Position numbers and translations under genes: made by a program
NCBI GenBank assembly: GCA_035542575.1
Contig: DATKLE010000046.1
Span: forward strand, 36,222 to 100,221
Source of the DNA: JAIQET01 sp035542575
Lineage (GTDB): Bacteria > Acidobacteriota > Terriglobia > Terriglobales > Acidobacteriaceae
Length of the DNA stretch: 64,000 bases
Direction: 5' to 3'
Shown: one piece after another, positions 9,401-18,668 of the stretch
Layout of the letters: the number at the start of each line of letters is the position of its first letter
Numbering within the stretch: the first letter of the stretch is position 1
The notes under the pieces: generated by a model
Databases searched by the model: none
What the model was told of the DNA's origin: nothing
What the model saw: the letters and a program-made list of their open reading frames with translations, nothing else

Positions 9401-10612
9401 ATGCTAGAAACGAAGACCAAAGCAACGCGCGCGTTAGCCCCTTCCCGGGCGATCAATATCGAGGACCTGCGGCGCCTGGCCAAGCGCCGTGTGCCGCGAG
9501 TGGTCTTTGACTACCTCGACGGTGGCGCCGAAGGCGAAGTCACGCTGCAGGAAAACCGACGCGCCTTTGACGCGGTCAGGTTCCGCCCGCATCATGCGGT
9601 AGCCGTACCCGGATGCGAGCTGCGCACCCGGGTGCTGGGAATCGACCTGGCTTTTCCCGTGATGCTGGCTCCCGTGGGCTACAGTCGTCTGATGCACCCC
9701 GGCGGCGAAGCGGCGGCTGCCCGCGCCGCAGGTGCGGCAGGTACTGGGTACATTCTCTCCACCATCTCCTGTTACAGAGTTGAGGAAGTCAAGGCAGCTT
9801 CGGCGGGGCCGGTGTGGTATCAGCTTTACCTGCTCGGCGGCCGCGATGTTGCCGAAGCCGCGATCCTGCGTGCCCGGCAGGCTGGCTGTTCCGCCCTGGT
9901 TGTCACCATTGACACGCCCGTGGCTGGCTTGCGCGAGCGGGACCACCGCAATGGCATGAACGAGCTTCTGACGGGATCGGTGTTCGCCAAGCTTCCCTTT
10001 CTCCCGCAACTGTTCGCGCATCCGGGATGGCTGGCCGCCTTTCTGCGCGATGGCGGCCTACCCAAGCTGGAGAATGTGGTTCTTCCCGGGCAGGGTCCGA
10101 TGCCGCTGGTGGATGTTACCGCGGCCCTGTCCCATACCGTCGTGACCTGGGACGATTTCAAGTGGCTGCGCCAGGCTTGGCCGGGTCCCATCGTTGCAAA
10201 GGGCGTTCTCACCGGCGACGACGCGCGGCGGGCAATCGACGAGGGCGCGGCCGCCATTGTCGTCTCCAATCACGGCGGACGTCAGCTCGACTACCTTTCC
10301 GCCACGCTGCGGGCACTCCCGGAAGTCGTGGCCGCCGCCAACAACCAGGTCGAGGTGCTGATGGATGGGGGAGTCCGCCGGGGCACCGACATCGTGAAGG
10401 CAATCTGCCTGGGAGCCCGCGCGGTGTTGGTGGGGCGCGCCTATGCCTATGGCCTGGCTGCAGCTGGAGAGGCGGGTGTCGCCCGCGCCCTTGAAATTCT
10501 GCGCACCGACGTCGCGCGCACGCTCACCCTGCTGGGCTGCCCGTCGGTCGCGGAGTTGAACCCATCCTACCTGGGTGTTCCCCCAGGCTGGCTGGCGAAA
10601 CCTACGGTCTGA
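9401..10612 (+). CDS. FMN-dependent alpha-hydroxy-acid oxidase/dehydrogenase
   Basis: This 403-residue flavoenzyme belongs to the lactate dehydrogenase / glycolate oxidase / mandelate dehydrogenase family. It shows the N-terminal FDYLDGGAEGEVTLQENRRA, the FMN-binding core, the catalytic His in SNHGGRQLD and the phosphate-binding MDGGVRRGTDIVKA and GRAYAYGL. Such enzymes oxidise L-2-hydroxy acids to 2-oxo acids and pass electrons to quinone or O2. The substrate (lactate, glycolate, mandelate) cannot be fixed by eye. The ATG at 9401 is preferred; a GTG at 9380 would add seven residues. Neighbours are unrelated. Confidence 0.88.
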   Translation: MLETKTKATRALAPSRAINIEDLRRLAKRRVPRVVFDYLDGGAEGEVTLQENRRAFDAVRFRPHHAVAVPGCELRTRVLGIDLAFPVMLAPVGYSRLMHPGGEAAAARAAGAAGTGYILSTISCYRVEEVKAASAGPVWYQLYLLGGRDVAEAAILRARQAGCSALVVTIDTPVAGLRERDHRNGMNELLTGSVFAKLPFLPQLFAHPGWLAAFLRDGGLPKLENVVLPGQGPMPLVDVTAALSHTVVTWDDFKWLRQAWPGPIVAKGVLTGDDARRAIDEGAAAIVVSNHGGRQLDYLSATLRALPEVVAAANNQVEVLMDGGVRRGTDIVKAICLGARAVLVGRAYAYGLAAAGEAGVARALEILRTDVARTLTLLGCPSVAELNPSYLGVPPGWLAKPTV

Positions 10613-10693
10613 TACGGGCTTTACTGCCGAAGCGGGGCAGTTGACGAGTACACAAAAACGTGAAATCTTTACACATGGAGGCTTTCAGCCTAG

Positions 10694-10903
10694 ATGCGGA
10701 CGAATATTGACATCGACGATCGCCTGATGCGACGCGCCATGCGGTGCAGTCAGGCGCGGACCAAGCGAGCCGCAGTGGAAGCCGGGTTGCGACTGCTCAT
10801 TGAGACTCGTGCGCAGGCCACGATCCGCCGTCTAAGGGGCAAGATCCGCTGGGAAGGCGATCTGAACGTGTCGCGCCTCGGACGCTTCACAGACAAGGCC
10901 TAG
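10694..10903 (+). CDS. vapB: VapB-type antitoxin
   Basis: This 69-residue protein has a ribbon-helix-helix start (MRTNIDIDDRLMRRAMR), the segment TKRAAVEAGLRLLIE, and a C-terminal tail rich in Arg and Trp (LRGKIRWEGDLNVSR) of the type that wraps a PIN toxin. This is the usual organisation of VapB (DUF2191-like) antitoxins. The toxin gene begins three bases after its stop. The RHH part would bind and autoregulate the operon promoter. A GGAGG box lies about twelve bases before the ATG, rather far, so initiation may be modest. Confidence 0.85.
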   Translation: MRTNIDIDDRLMRRAMRCSQARTKRAAVEAGLRLLIETRAQATIRRLRGKIRWEGDLNVSRLGRFTDKA

Positions 10904-10905
10904 CT

Positions 10906-11301
10906 GTGGTTATTGTGGATACGACGGTTTGGGTGGACTACCTACGGGGTGTGCGGAACGACGAAACCGATTGGCTGAGTCGTGAACTCGATCGTCAACG
11001 TCTTGGTCTGACAGACCTCATCCTCTGCGAGGTCCTGCAGGGGATTCGCGACAACGCCTCTTTCGCCCGCGTCCAGCGCGAGCTGCGCAAGTTGGAGATT
11101 TTCCAAACGGGCGGAGTAGAACTAGCGGTTGCGGCCGCGCGGAATTTCCGTGAACTCCGCCACTACGGCTACACCGTGCGAAAGACCGTCGATTGCCTGA
11201 TCGCCACGTTCTGCATTCGGCATGGGCATGCGCTGCTGCACCGCGATCGTGACTTCGACCCATTCGAACAAGTCTTCGGATTGCCAGTGATCCACCCCTG
11301 A
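10906..11301 (+). CDS. vapC: VapC PIN-domain toxin
   Basis: This 131-residue PIN-domain RNase starts at GTG, three bases after vapB. The acidic catalytic set is visible: Asp5 (VIVDTTVWVDYL), Glu42 (CEVLQG), Asp96 (TVDCLIATFC) and Asp114/Asp116 (HRDRDFDPF). VapC toxins cleave tRNA or rRNA in a magnesium-dependent way and are neutralised by VapB. All active-site residues are intact, so the toxin should be functional. The pair lies between unrelated housekeeping genes. Confidence 0.9.
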   Translation: MVIVDTTVWVDYLRGVRNDETDWLSRELDRQRLGLTDLILCEVLQGIRDNASFARVQRELRKLEIFQTGGVELAVAAARNFRELRHYGYTVRKTVDCLIATFCIRHGHALLHRDRDFDPFEQVFGLPVIHP

Positions 11302-11400
11302 AGCCACGGCGGCACCGTTTCCGACGGAAGGACGTGGGCGACTTATTCCCGGCAATAAGAGGGGCATCTAGACCTCACCGCAAGAGCGCGTTACTGAAGT

Positions 11401-12651
11401 TTATTCATAGCGCAGGCTCTCGATGGGGTCGAGGCGCGCGGCGCGCACCGCGGGCAACATGCCACTCACGATCCCAACCAGGCTGAGGATCACGGTCGCG
11501 ACCGCCAGGCTGCTTATATTGATGTGGAGATGGATGTCGCCGGCCTGCAGGTTGTCGCCGAAGGCGCTCATCAGCGGCAACGCCCCCACGCCCCAGGAGA
11601 TCAGGTAAGCGATCACGACCCCCGCCAAGCCTCCGCTGAAGGTGATGGCCAGCGCTTCAGCGAGGAACTGGAGAAGGATGTGGGTCTTGTGTGCGCCCAG
11701 CGCCTTCTCCACACCGATCTCCCGGGTCCGCTGCTGTACTGAGACCAGCATGATGTTCATCAGGCCGATGCCGCCTATCCCGAGGGTCAGCGCGCCAATG
11801 AAGGCCAGCAGAATCTTGAGCGCGACGGTCACGATGCGAAAGTCATCGAAGTCTTCCTTGAAGTCGGCGATGAACACGGCGCGACGGTCGTCGGGGCGGA
11901 AATTGTGGTGGGCGGCGAGGACGGAACGCACGACGCGCGCGATCTGCTGGTGGTCCTGGCCTTCGTAATCCATAAAGATGCCGGTGATGTACTGGGTGTC
12001 GTACAGATCGCCCATAGTGCTGAAGGGGATGACGACCATGCTGTTGTCGTTGTTGTCGCCGCCTTGCACTTTGTGCTGGTAGACACCTATGACCTCGAAG
12101 GTCATGCCGTTGATGCGGATGTTCTGTCCGAGCGCAGGTTCACCAGAAAAAAGCCGGCGTTTCGCTTCGTCGCCAATCACCGCCACGCGGGCGCGCTGGA
12201 GTTGGTCTTCTTCGCTTAGGCCTCGCCCGGTGGCTACGTCAAAGCCGCGGATACGCTGGTATACGGGAAACACTCCCGTGAGGAAGAGATTGGTGAAGGT
12301 GCGGGTGTCGTGCTGGATGGTGGCCCCGTTCTGGCGGTCGAAGATCGGGGTGACGCCCTTGATCATGGGCACTTCGTTGCGGATGTAGTCCACGTCGGCC
12401 AGTTGCAGCCGGACCTCGCTGCCGGCCTTGGAACCGCCCGCCTGCAGAGAGGTGCGTCCGGGGAAGGCCCCGATCACGTCGGTTCCCCAAGAGCTGAAGA
12501 TCAGGGTGATGGCGCTTTCGAATCCTGAGCCGAACGCTAAGAGAATGACCACAGTCGCGATGCCCCAGGCCATGCCCAGCATGGTGAGAGTGGTGCGGCG
12601 CCGGTTGTGGCGCATAGCGCCGTAGGCTTCCTTCAGCAGGTCATGGGTCAT
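11401..12651 (-). CDS. FtsX/MacB-type ABC transporter permease
   Basis: This 416-residue permease has the MacB fold: TM1 after RRTTLTMLGMAWGIATVVILL, a periplasmic MacB_PCD-like domain, three C-terminal helices (GGIGLMNIMLVSVQQRTREIG) and the end ARLDPIESLRYE. It lies three bases downstream of a second permease of the same family. No ATPase or adaptor gene adjoins the pair, so partners must be encoded elsewhere; the ATPase at 3190-3975 is one candidate. Confidence 0.88.
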   Translation of the reverse strand: MTHDLLKEAYGAMRHNRRRTTLTMLGMAWGIATVVILLAFGSGFESAITLIFSSWGTDVIGAFPGRTSLQAGGSKAGSEVRLQLADVDYIRNEVPMIKGVTPIFDRQNGATIQHDTRTFTNLFLTGVFPVYQRIRGFDVATGRGLSEEDQLQRARVAVIGDEAKRRLFSGEPALGQNIRINGMTFEVIGVYQHKVQGGDNNDNSMVVIPFSTMGDLYDTQYITGIFMDYEGQDHQQIARVVRSVLAAHHNFRPDDRRAVFIADFKEDFDDFRIVTVALKILLAFIGALTLGIGGIGLMNIMLVSVQQRTREIGVEKALGAHKTHILLQFLAEALAITFSGGLAGVVIAYLISWGVGALPLMSAFGDNLQAGDIHLHINISSLAVATVILSLVGIVSGMLPAVRAARLDPIESLRYE

Positions 12652-12654
12652 GGC

Positions 12655-13974
12655 TTACTCCTGACGCAAGGCTTCTACGGGCTCCAGCATGGCGGCCTTG
12701 CGAGCCGGATACACTCCAGCAGTGATGCCGGCGAGCGCCAGAGAAAGTACGGCGGCGATCGCGGACGCGGGCACGATCCGTGGGGTATCGAAGCCCTGGG
12801 GCAGCTGTACTCCCGACAGCAGGCGGATCAGCAACATCGCGCCGCCCACCCCGGCCGCGCCGCTCAGCAGAGTGAGAAACGCGCCTTCCAGGAAAAACTG
12901 AAACAAGATGTTGCGGTTGGTGGCGCCGAGAGCTTTGCGCAGGCCGATCTCGCGGGTGCGCTCGCTGACCGCCACCAGCATGATATTGACGATGCCGATC
13001 GCGCCCAGGGCCAGCGTGACCAAGCCGACGCCGCCCAGGAACCAGTCCATGGCGTTGAAGATCTTCGCCATGGTTTTCTGGTTCTTCACCGTGTCCCACT
13101 CTTCCCAGACATCCTTGCCTGTGGGATCGAAGCCCCCGTGGTTGCGGGCGACAATCCGGTGCAGCTCGTCCTTGGCAGCTTCATTTTCGTCGAAAGTGCG
13201 GGGCTGGTAATTGATGAACGAAATCGCATTGCCGTCCTGCGAGTTGTCGCCCTTCAACGGGAACAGCTCGCGCATGGTGTTGAAGGGAATGAAGATGCGG
13301 ACGTTGGTGGCATTCTGCTCCTCGCGACCGATCATGGACAGCACGCCGATCACTTCAAAGCGAACCCCATTGAGGAGAATTGAACTGCCCACCGCAGGCC
13401 GGCCGGGGAACATGTTGCGGGTCATTTCCCGGCCGAGCACGCATACCCGCCGGCGCTCCGTGTTGTCCTGATCGTTGATCCACCGTCCCACCTGCAAAGG
13501 AATGGTCCGCACCTGGCTGTAGATGGGCGGCACCCCGGAGACCTGGCCGTTGGTGCTGGTGTAGTCGCTGACGGCGCGGATGTCGTCGCGGGCGATCAGC
13601 GGCGAGATGTGGATTGCCAGCTTGCTCTCGTTCTGGATGGCGAGATAGTCGTCGTAGGTGAGGTTGAACCACTTCATGGAAGTGAAGCTGCCTTCAACCG
13701 CCGGCGCGCGGCCACCAAAGAAGAAGATGATGTTCTTGCCAAAAGTCTCGAGTTGCTTGCGATTGCCGTTGCGGAAGCCTTCGCCCACTCCCACCAACAG
13801 CAACAGCGAGCCCACGCCCCAGGCGATGCCGAACATGGTCAGGAACGAGCGCAGCTTATGCGCCCACAGGGTGCGCAATGTCTGGCCGATGGTGTCGAGC
13901 AACATGCGCATTGAGAAACTCAAGCCTGCGAGGGGCCCCGACTTGCCGGCTGAGCCCGCGCGGCCGGCATTCAA
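12655..13974 (-). CDS. FtsX/MacB-type ABC transporter permease
   Basis: This 439-residue permease is paralogous to its downstream neighbour. It has TM1 after KLRSFLTMFGIAWGVGSLLLL, a large extracytoplasmic domain (about residues 65-310), and a C-terminal FtsX domain with GAIGIVNIMLVAVSERTREIGLR, ending KAAMLEPVEALRQE. The first 22 residues are Gly/Ser/Ala-rich and not typical. An ATG at about 13908 (MRMLLDTIG) would give the usual MacB start and may be the true one. The stop is three bases from the next gene, so the two are co-transcribed and may form a heterodimer. Confidence 0.88.
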   Translation of the reverse strand: MNAGRAGSAGKSGPLAGLSFSMRMLLDTIGQTLRTLWAHKLRSFLTMFGIAWGVGSLLLLVGVGEGFRNGNRKQLETFGKNIIFFFGGRAPAVEGSFTSMKWFNLTYDDYLAIQNESKLAIHISPLIARDDIRAVSDYTSTNGQVSGVPPIYSQVRTIPLQVGRWINDQDNTERRRVCVLGREMTRNMFPGRPAVGSSILLNGVRFEVIGVLSMIGREEQNATNVRIFIPFNTMRELFPLKGDNSQDGNAISFINYQPRTFDENEAAKDELHRIVARNHGGFDPTGKDVWEEWDTVKNQKTMAKIFNAMDWFLGGVGLVTLALGAIGIVNIMLVAVSERTREIGLRKALGATNRNILFQFFLEGAFLTLLSGAAGVGGAMLLIRLLSGVQLPQGFDTPRIVPASAIAAVLSLALAGITAGVYPARKAAMLEPVEALRQE

Positions 13975-14130
13975 TTGGACTGCCAGGAGCGATAGCCGTT
14001 AGCGCAATTTCTTGAGAAGTGGCAAGAGCTGCTCTTCGAGGGCGCACCCTATATCATTGACACGCTGGTGTTGAGATGTCTGGGCGCCGCCGCAGTACTC
14101 AAGTGTGGCTGCGCATCATCGTTGCCGACA

Positions 14131-14156
14131 GAAAAACGGGGGCTCGAGGCCCCCGT
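14131..14156 (-). terminator. Intrinsic terminator of the FecR-domain gene
   Basis: Read on the minus strand, an eight-pair perfect stem (ACGGGGGC / GCCCCCGT) with a five-base loop is followed directly by TTTTT. It lies 22 bases past the stop of the FecR-domain gene and has the form of a Rho-independent terminator. Confidence 0.85.
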
Positions 14157-14178
14157 AGTTTGTCCGGTGTCTGGCCTG

Positions 14179-16479
14179 CTATCGCCGTCGGCTCGGAGGG
14201 GAGGAATGCGGCTGTCCGCCGCCAGCCGACCCACCCCGGTTGCCTCCTCCACTCCGAGGTTCTGGCCGGGGGGCACCGCCGCCGTGGCTCGGGCCTGACA
14301 TCCCAGCCGGCGGGCGCGGAGTCACAATCGGCCGTCTCAGATCCAACGGTGGCCGGGAACCGCGGTTGTCGCCGTAAGCCGGCGGCCGAACTGCGGGTGC
14401 CTCACCGCGGGAAGGGAAGCGGTTCCACTGATCGCTCCCGCGGTTTCCCTGATTCGGAGATTCCGCTGCGGCTGGAGCGGGCTGCGGCGTGAAGTGCCGC
14501 CAGCCCTCGTTGCGATCCGGTTGCGCTGCAGGCGGACCGCTCATCGGGGCGCGCGATGGCATATTCCCTGTATCCGGTGGCCTTCCGCCGCGATTCCCGG
14601 GTTGCTGCGCCGGCGGAGTGCTGCGTTCGCCGCCGCGCGGTGTTTCCGAGAATCGGCGCCAGCTGCCTTGCTCGGGGGTCGCGGGTCCGGCTTCCTTTGC
14701 GGGCGCATTCCGCGAAGGCGCCGGCTTCGCATTGGCCTGCTGCGGCTTCTGCGGCGGACGGTTCTCCGCTATCTCGGTGCCAAACCGCCGCCAACCCCCC
14801 GGCGCGTTGTTCAGGCCTGCCTCGGGTCTCTCCACTCCCTTGGCCGGAGTCTCCTGGCCTCTGCCGGTGCCCGGCTGCACCCGCGTTCCCGGTCCCTGCG
14901 CCGGAGTGCGCGGGGTGCTCATCGCCGGATTGTTCATCCCAGCAGCGGGTTTCCCAGCTTGCGCCTCGGCCCGTCCTTCCGGCCGGTTGGCAAAGTGATC
15001 ATTCCGCTGGATGTCCTGCCGCATCTGCGCGACTTGCTTTTCGAACGGTTGTGGCGCAACCGCCGGCCGGGTCTTGGCGAAGAAGTGCTCCGGCTGTCCG
15101 CCGCGCACCGTGGACGGAGCCGCCTGGCGATCGCTCGCCGACAGCGATTGCCGCGTGGGAACAATGGGCAGGTTCCCCGTCATCATTCCGCCATCGCGGA
15201 AGCCCTTGTGGCTATACGGCGCCGGCCTTGCCTGACCAGTGCCGAAGCGATCCGTGGGAAGGGTCGAAATGCCTTCGCGGATGCGTGCGTCGGTCGAGGC
15301 GAGCCGCAGGTTGGAATAGCGAGTTCCCGTGTGCAGCGGCGCGAACCCGCCCCAGTGGCCCCGGCCCCGGTTATTGTTGATGATCGTGATGTTGGTGATG
15401 TTCACCACATTGAAACGGGAGCGGTACCGCCCATACCACGGATAGAAGTGGTCACACGGTCCCACCGGCAGCCAGCCCACCGATCCAAAGCCGAAGCCGA
15501 AGGAGAATCCGACGTTGCTGCCGAATCCGAAGAACGTTACATAGGCCGGCGCCCACACCGGCTGATAGTAGGGATAAACCGGCCCCGGCCACCACACCCA
15601 TGATCCGCCGTACAGGAACCAGCGTCCGTAGTGATACGGAGCCCAGCCCCACGGTTCGTAAGAGACCCACGTCCAACCCCAGTAGGGTTCCCAAACCCAG
15701 CGGCCCGCGCGATACGGCGCCCAGCCCACCGGGACCACCGGCGCCCACACATAGCCGTAGTCCGGCACATTCTGCCAGTGGCCGTAGGCATCCAGGTCTT
15801 CAGCTCCGGTGTAGTACTGGTTGGTATGCCGCCAGGACTCCGCGTTGCGGATGGTTCCGTCGCGGTCGTTGTTCCAGGAATCCCAGCTGTCCTTGCCGGG
15901 CGCGTCGGCAGTCTTGTACTCGGTGTCGCTGCCCGTGCCGCGCACAATGGCCGACTGCCCCTTCTCGATGGTCGTGCTGCCCTGAGGTGTGGAGATCTGT
16001 GCTTCACCCTTGCGCACGATCACCCGCGTCTCGCCGCCATTCACCTCAATGCGATACACGCCGTCTTTCAAGCTCGGATGGACAGCCACGTTGGGCGTAT
16101 CAATCTCGATATTGGCCTCGCTGCCCTTGAACACCGAGAAGTCCGCCAGGCCCTGGCCGATCTGCACCTGGATCTGGCTGCGCGTCAGGCCGGCAATCGT
16201 GGCCTGGGTGTTATCCGCCAGGCGCAGGATGTTGGCATAGTCGAGTTGCACCTCAGTGCGGGATGCAGCGCCGGTAGAAACCCGGTCACCGCTGACCACG
16301 GGTTGATTCAGCGCTGCGGATGCCCAGTCTCCCGAGTCGCCGCGCTGGGTGGAGACATCGCCGTGAATCAGGCTGATGCGTCCCACGCCCTCCGACAGAT
16401 CCACCTGGGCGCTGGCCCGCACCGTCCCGAACACTGCGAGCAGCAGAATCGAAAACCCAACCAGCAACCTGTTTTTCAT
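14179..16479 (-). CDS. Secreted FecR-domain protein with W/Y/P-rich repeats and a Pro/Arg/Gly-rich tail
   Basis: The ATG at 16479 is chosen for its GAGGTGG ribosome site and because it begins a classic signal peptide (MKNRLLVGFSILLLAVFG). The 766-residue product has a FecR-like domain (about residues 25-190, ending GSTTIEKGQSAIV). Next comes a segment extremely rich in Trp/Tyr/Pro/Gly (about 235-340), with units such as YGYVWAPVVPVGWAPY and YWGWTWVSYEPWGWAPY, resembling DUF6600. The last 350 residues are disordered, rich in Pro, Arg, Gly, Gln and Ala. FecR domains in acidobacterial exported proteins usually lack an associated sigma factor, and none is present here. An envelope or matrix role is inferred. 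Confidence 0.82.
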   Translation of the reverse strand: MKNRLLVGFSILLLAVFGTVRASAQVDLSEGVGRISLIHGDVSTQRGDSGDWASAALNQPVVSGDRVSTGAASRTEVQLDYANILRLADNTQATIAGLTRSQIQVQIGQGLADFSVFKGSEANIEIDTPNVAVHPSLKDGVYRIEVNGGETRVIVRKGEAQISTPQGSTTIEKGQSAIVRGTGSDTEYKTADAPGKDSWDSWNNDRDGTIRNAESWRHTNQYYTGAEDLDAYGHWQNVPDYGYVWAPVVPVGWAPYRAGRWVWEPYWGWTWVSYEPWGWAPYHYGRWFLYGGSWVWWPGPVYPYYQPVWAPAYVTFFGFGSNVGFSFGFGFGSVGWLPVGPCDHFYPWYGRYRSRFNVVNITNITIINNNRGRGHWGGFAPLHTGTRYSNLRLASTDARIREGISTLPTDRFGTGQARPAPYSHKGFRDGGMMTGNLPIVPTRQSLSASDRQAAPSTVRGGQPEHFFAKTRPAVAPQPFEKQVAQMRQDIQRNDHFANRPEGRAEAQAGKPAAGMNNPAMSTPRTPAQGPGTRVQPGTGRGQETPAKGVERPEAGLNNAPGGWRRFGTEIAENRPPQKPQQANAKPAPSRNAPAKEAGPATPEQGSWRRFSETPRGGERSTPPAQQPGNRGGRPPDTGNMPSRAPMSGPPAAQPDRNEGWRHFTPQPAPAAAESPNQGNRGSDQWNRFPSRGEAPAVRPPAYGDNRGSRPPLDLRRPIVTPRPPAGMSGPSHGGGAPRPEPRSGGGNRGGSAGGGQPHSSPPSRRR

Positions 16480-16811
16480 GGCCCACCTCACCGCGTGAGC
16501 GGGTTTCGGGGACCACTCACGCACCTTTCGAGAAAGCAGGTGGGGTGCCAAGGCTGGCCGAGCCGCAAGTCGCTTTTTGTCAATCAATTAGGGAGAGTGT
16601 CAAAAGTCGGGGTTGTAGAACCATGGCTGCCTTCAGCCAGATGTGGTGGATTTCAGCCAGGTAGCGCCGGCGTCCCGCCGGCTGTCGTGGGCGCGTCCCG
16701 CCCCCACCTGCCGACCCGCGATTGACGTCCCTGAAAAGCAAATGCCTGCACCGCCCCACCCACCCCGCTCATCCATAGAAGGCTATTGATCCGGCAAATC
16801 TCGAGCGCTCC

Positions 16812-17732
16812 ATGGACATCCTCCACGCCATCGGCAACACCTCCATGGTTCAACTGCGCAAGGTCGTCCCGCCCAATTCCGCTGACATCTTCGTCAAGCT
16901 CGAATGGGAGAACCCCACCGGCAGCATGAAAGACCGCATGGCGCTGGCCGTGATCTCCCGCGCCGAGCAGGACGGCCGCCTCAAGCCCGGGGACACCGTC
17001 CTCGAATACACCGGCGGCAGCACCGGCACATCGCTGGCGCTGGTGTGCGCGGCCAAGGGCTATCGCATCCGCATCGTGACCTCCGACGCCTTCAGCAAAG
17101 AGAAGCGCGACCACATGGCGGCGCTGGGCGCGGAGCTCACCCTCGTCCCCAGCGAGGGCGGCAAGACCACCAAGAAACTGATCCTGGACATGATCGAGGG
17201 TGCACGCAAGTTGAGCCAGGAGCCGCATACCTATTGGACCGACCAGCTCAACAACCACGATGCCATCGCCGGCTACTACCCGCTGGCTGAGGAGACCTGG
17301 AGCCAGACGAACGGGCAGGTGGACGCCTTCGTGCACGGCGTGGGCACAGCGGCCTCTTTGCGCGGAGTCGCTACGGTGCTGAAGCGATACCAGCCGGGCG
17401 TCCGGATCGTAGCTGTCGAGCCGGCAGAATCCTCGGTGCTGCTCGGCGGCCAGCCTGGTCCCCACAAGATCGAAGGAGTCGGAATTGGCTACACGCCTCC
17501 GCTATGGGAGCTGTCGCTGGTGGATGAAATTCTGCCCGTCAAGACCGACGATGCCAAGGAGATGGCCAGACGGCTAGCGCGGAAAGAGGCGCTGTTCGCG
17601 GGAACATCCTCGGGAGCCAACGTCCTTGCGGCGATTCAGGTGGCACAGAAGCTGGGGCCGGGGAAGAAAGTCGTCACGCTCATGGTGGACTCGGGGTTGA
17701 AGTATTTGAGTACCGATGTGTACAGGAGATGA
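16812..17732 (+). CDS. PLP-dependent cysteine synthase family protein
   Basis: This 306-residue fold-type-II PLP enzyme has the PLP-lysine motif NPTGSMKDRMAL, the substrate loop EYTGGSTGTSLAL, the phosphate-cup glycines (HGVGTAASLRG) and SSGANVLAAIQVAQ. It belongs to the cysteine synthase / cystathionine beta-synthase family, which exchanges a beta-substituent of O-acetylserine or serine. The phosphate-cup VGTAAS differs from the usual GTGGT of CysK, so the substrate may be different. A second, more canonical family member is at 53113-54060. No operon partner is apparent. Confidence 0.85.
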   Translation: MDILHAIGNTSMVQLRKVVPPNSADIFVKLEWENPTGSMKDRMALAVISRAEQDGRLKPGDTVLEYTGGSTGTSLALVCAAKGYRIRIVTSDAFSKEKRDHMAALGAELTLVPSEGGKTTKKLILDMIEGARKLSQEPHTYWTDQLNNHDAIAGYYPLAEETWSQTNGQVDAFVHGVGTAASLRGVATVLKRYQPGVRIVAVEPAESSVLLGGQPGPHKIEGVGIGYTPPLWELSLVDEILPVKTDDAKEMARRLARKEALFAGTSSGANVLAAIQVAQKLGPGKKVVTLMVDSGLKYLSTDVYRR

Positions 17733-17821
17733 GAGCCATCCCGAGGTTGCGGTAAACTCGACGACTGTGCCTCGGGAATGGTGGGCTACCCCCTCACAAT
17801 ACTTAAGGGAGAGAAAACACG

Positions 17822-18016
17822 ATGGACAATGTTGATCTCGTCTTGGGGATCGGGGTTGGCGCAGTTTTCTACTTCTTACCTGCGCTCGTTGCATACTACC
17901 GAGGACACAATAACAGGCTGGCAATCGCCGTCTGTAACATTCTGCTCGGCTGGACGGTGTTAGGTTGGGTTGTATCGATCATATGGGCGTCAACGTCTAA
18001 CGTAGAAAGCGGATGA
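17822..18016 (+). CDS. Superinfection-immunity-like small membrane protein
   Basis: This 64-residue protein has two transmembrane helices. The pattern FYFLPALVAYYRGHNN followed by LGWTVLGWVVSIIWA is the signature of the Imm_superinfect family, whose prototype is the phage T4 Imm membrane protein. Chromosomal members are widespread and mostly of unknown role. A strong AGGGAGA ribosome site precedes the ATG. It starts a short same-strand run of accessory genes. Confidence 0.75.
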   Translation: MDNVDLVLGIGVGAVFYFLPALVAYYRGHNNRLAIAVCNILLGWTVLGWVVSIIWASTSNVESG

Positions 18017-18028
18017 GCGGGCGAGCAG

Positions 18029-18475
18029 ATGAATCTCTTGCGGGCGACATGGTTTGGAGGCAGGAATTTGAGAATCATCCAAAAAAGGGCGGATCACTGG
18101 GTCATTGCACTGGAGCCAACGGAACAGTTGCAAGCCGTCGTCGAATCGTGGGCACGGGCATCGTTTGAAATGGCGGGACCCGCTGGAATCGGCGCAATCA
18201 CGTCATTCGATCCGGCGACGCAATGGCGGGACGTTGAGAGGGAAGTGATGAACAAGAGATACGCGGGAGATCCAAGTTGTGTCCTTGAGATGGACTATGT
18301 CGCTGGCCGACGTTGCAAGACGACAATTGTACGAGGACGCAAATATCTTAAGGTCTATCCCGGCGAAGGGCGGGAAGAACAAATCGAGACCATGTACTTG
18401 CTCGCGACGAAGCATTTGGCGCAGAAGGTCGAGGAGTTCCGGAGATTGTCCTCCCAAACGCGGTCTGTTCAATAG
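18029..18475 (+). CDS. Hypothetical protein
   Basis: This 148-residue soluble protein is not recognised. It begins twelve bases after the superinfection-immunity-like gene, so the two are probably co-transcribed. The predicted protein has mixed alpha/beta character, with basic stretches (GRRCKTTIVRGRKYLKVYPG) and a helical C-terminus, and no signal peptide, membrane segment or catalytic motif. The base composition appears lower in GC than the flanking genes, suggesting later acquisition. Confidence 0.6.
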   Translation: MNLLRATWFGGRNLRIIQKRADHWVIALEPTEQLQAVVESWARASFEMAGPAGIGAITSFDPATQWRDVEREVMNKRYAGDPSCVLEMDYVAGRRCKTTIVRGRKYLKVYPGEGREEQIETMYLLATKHLAQKVEEFRRLSSQTRSVQ

Positions 18476-18668
18476 GTGTTTCTCTAACTTTCTCGGCGGG
18501 TCCACTTCGCGGAGGTTCAGTCCGTAATTCCCTCTCCTCTCTCGGGTCATTGGACAGTGTGTTCCACAGAGCCCCAGCATGCGCGTCGCCTTTGGGGCCG
18601 GCCCACTCTCTCCCAGCAACACAATCCCGGAGGTAAGTATTTCGTTGAGGTCGCGTTAACAGAATTCT

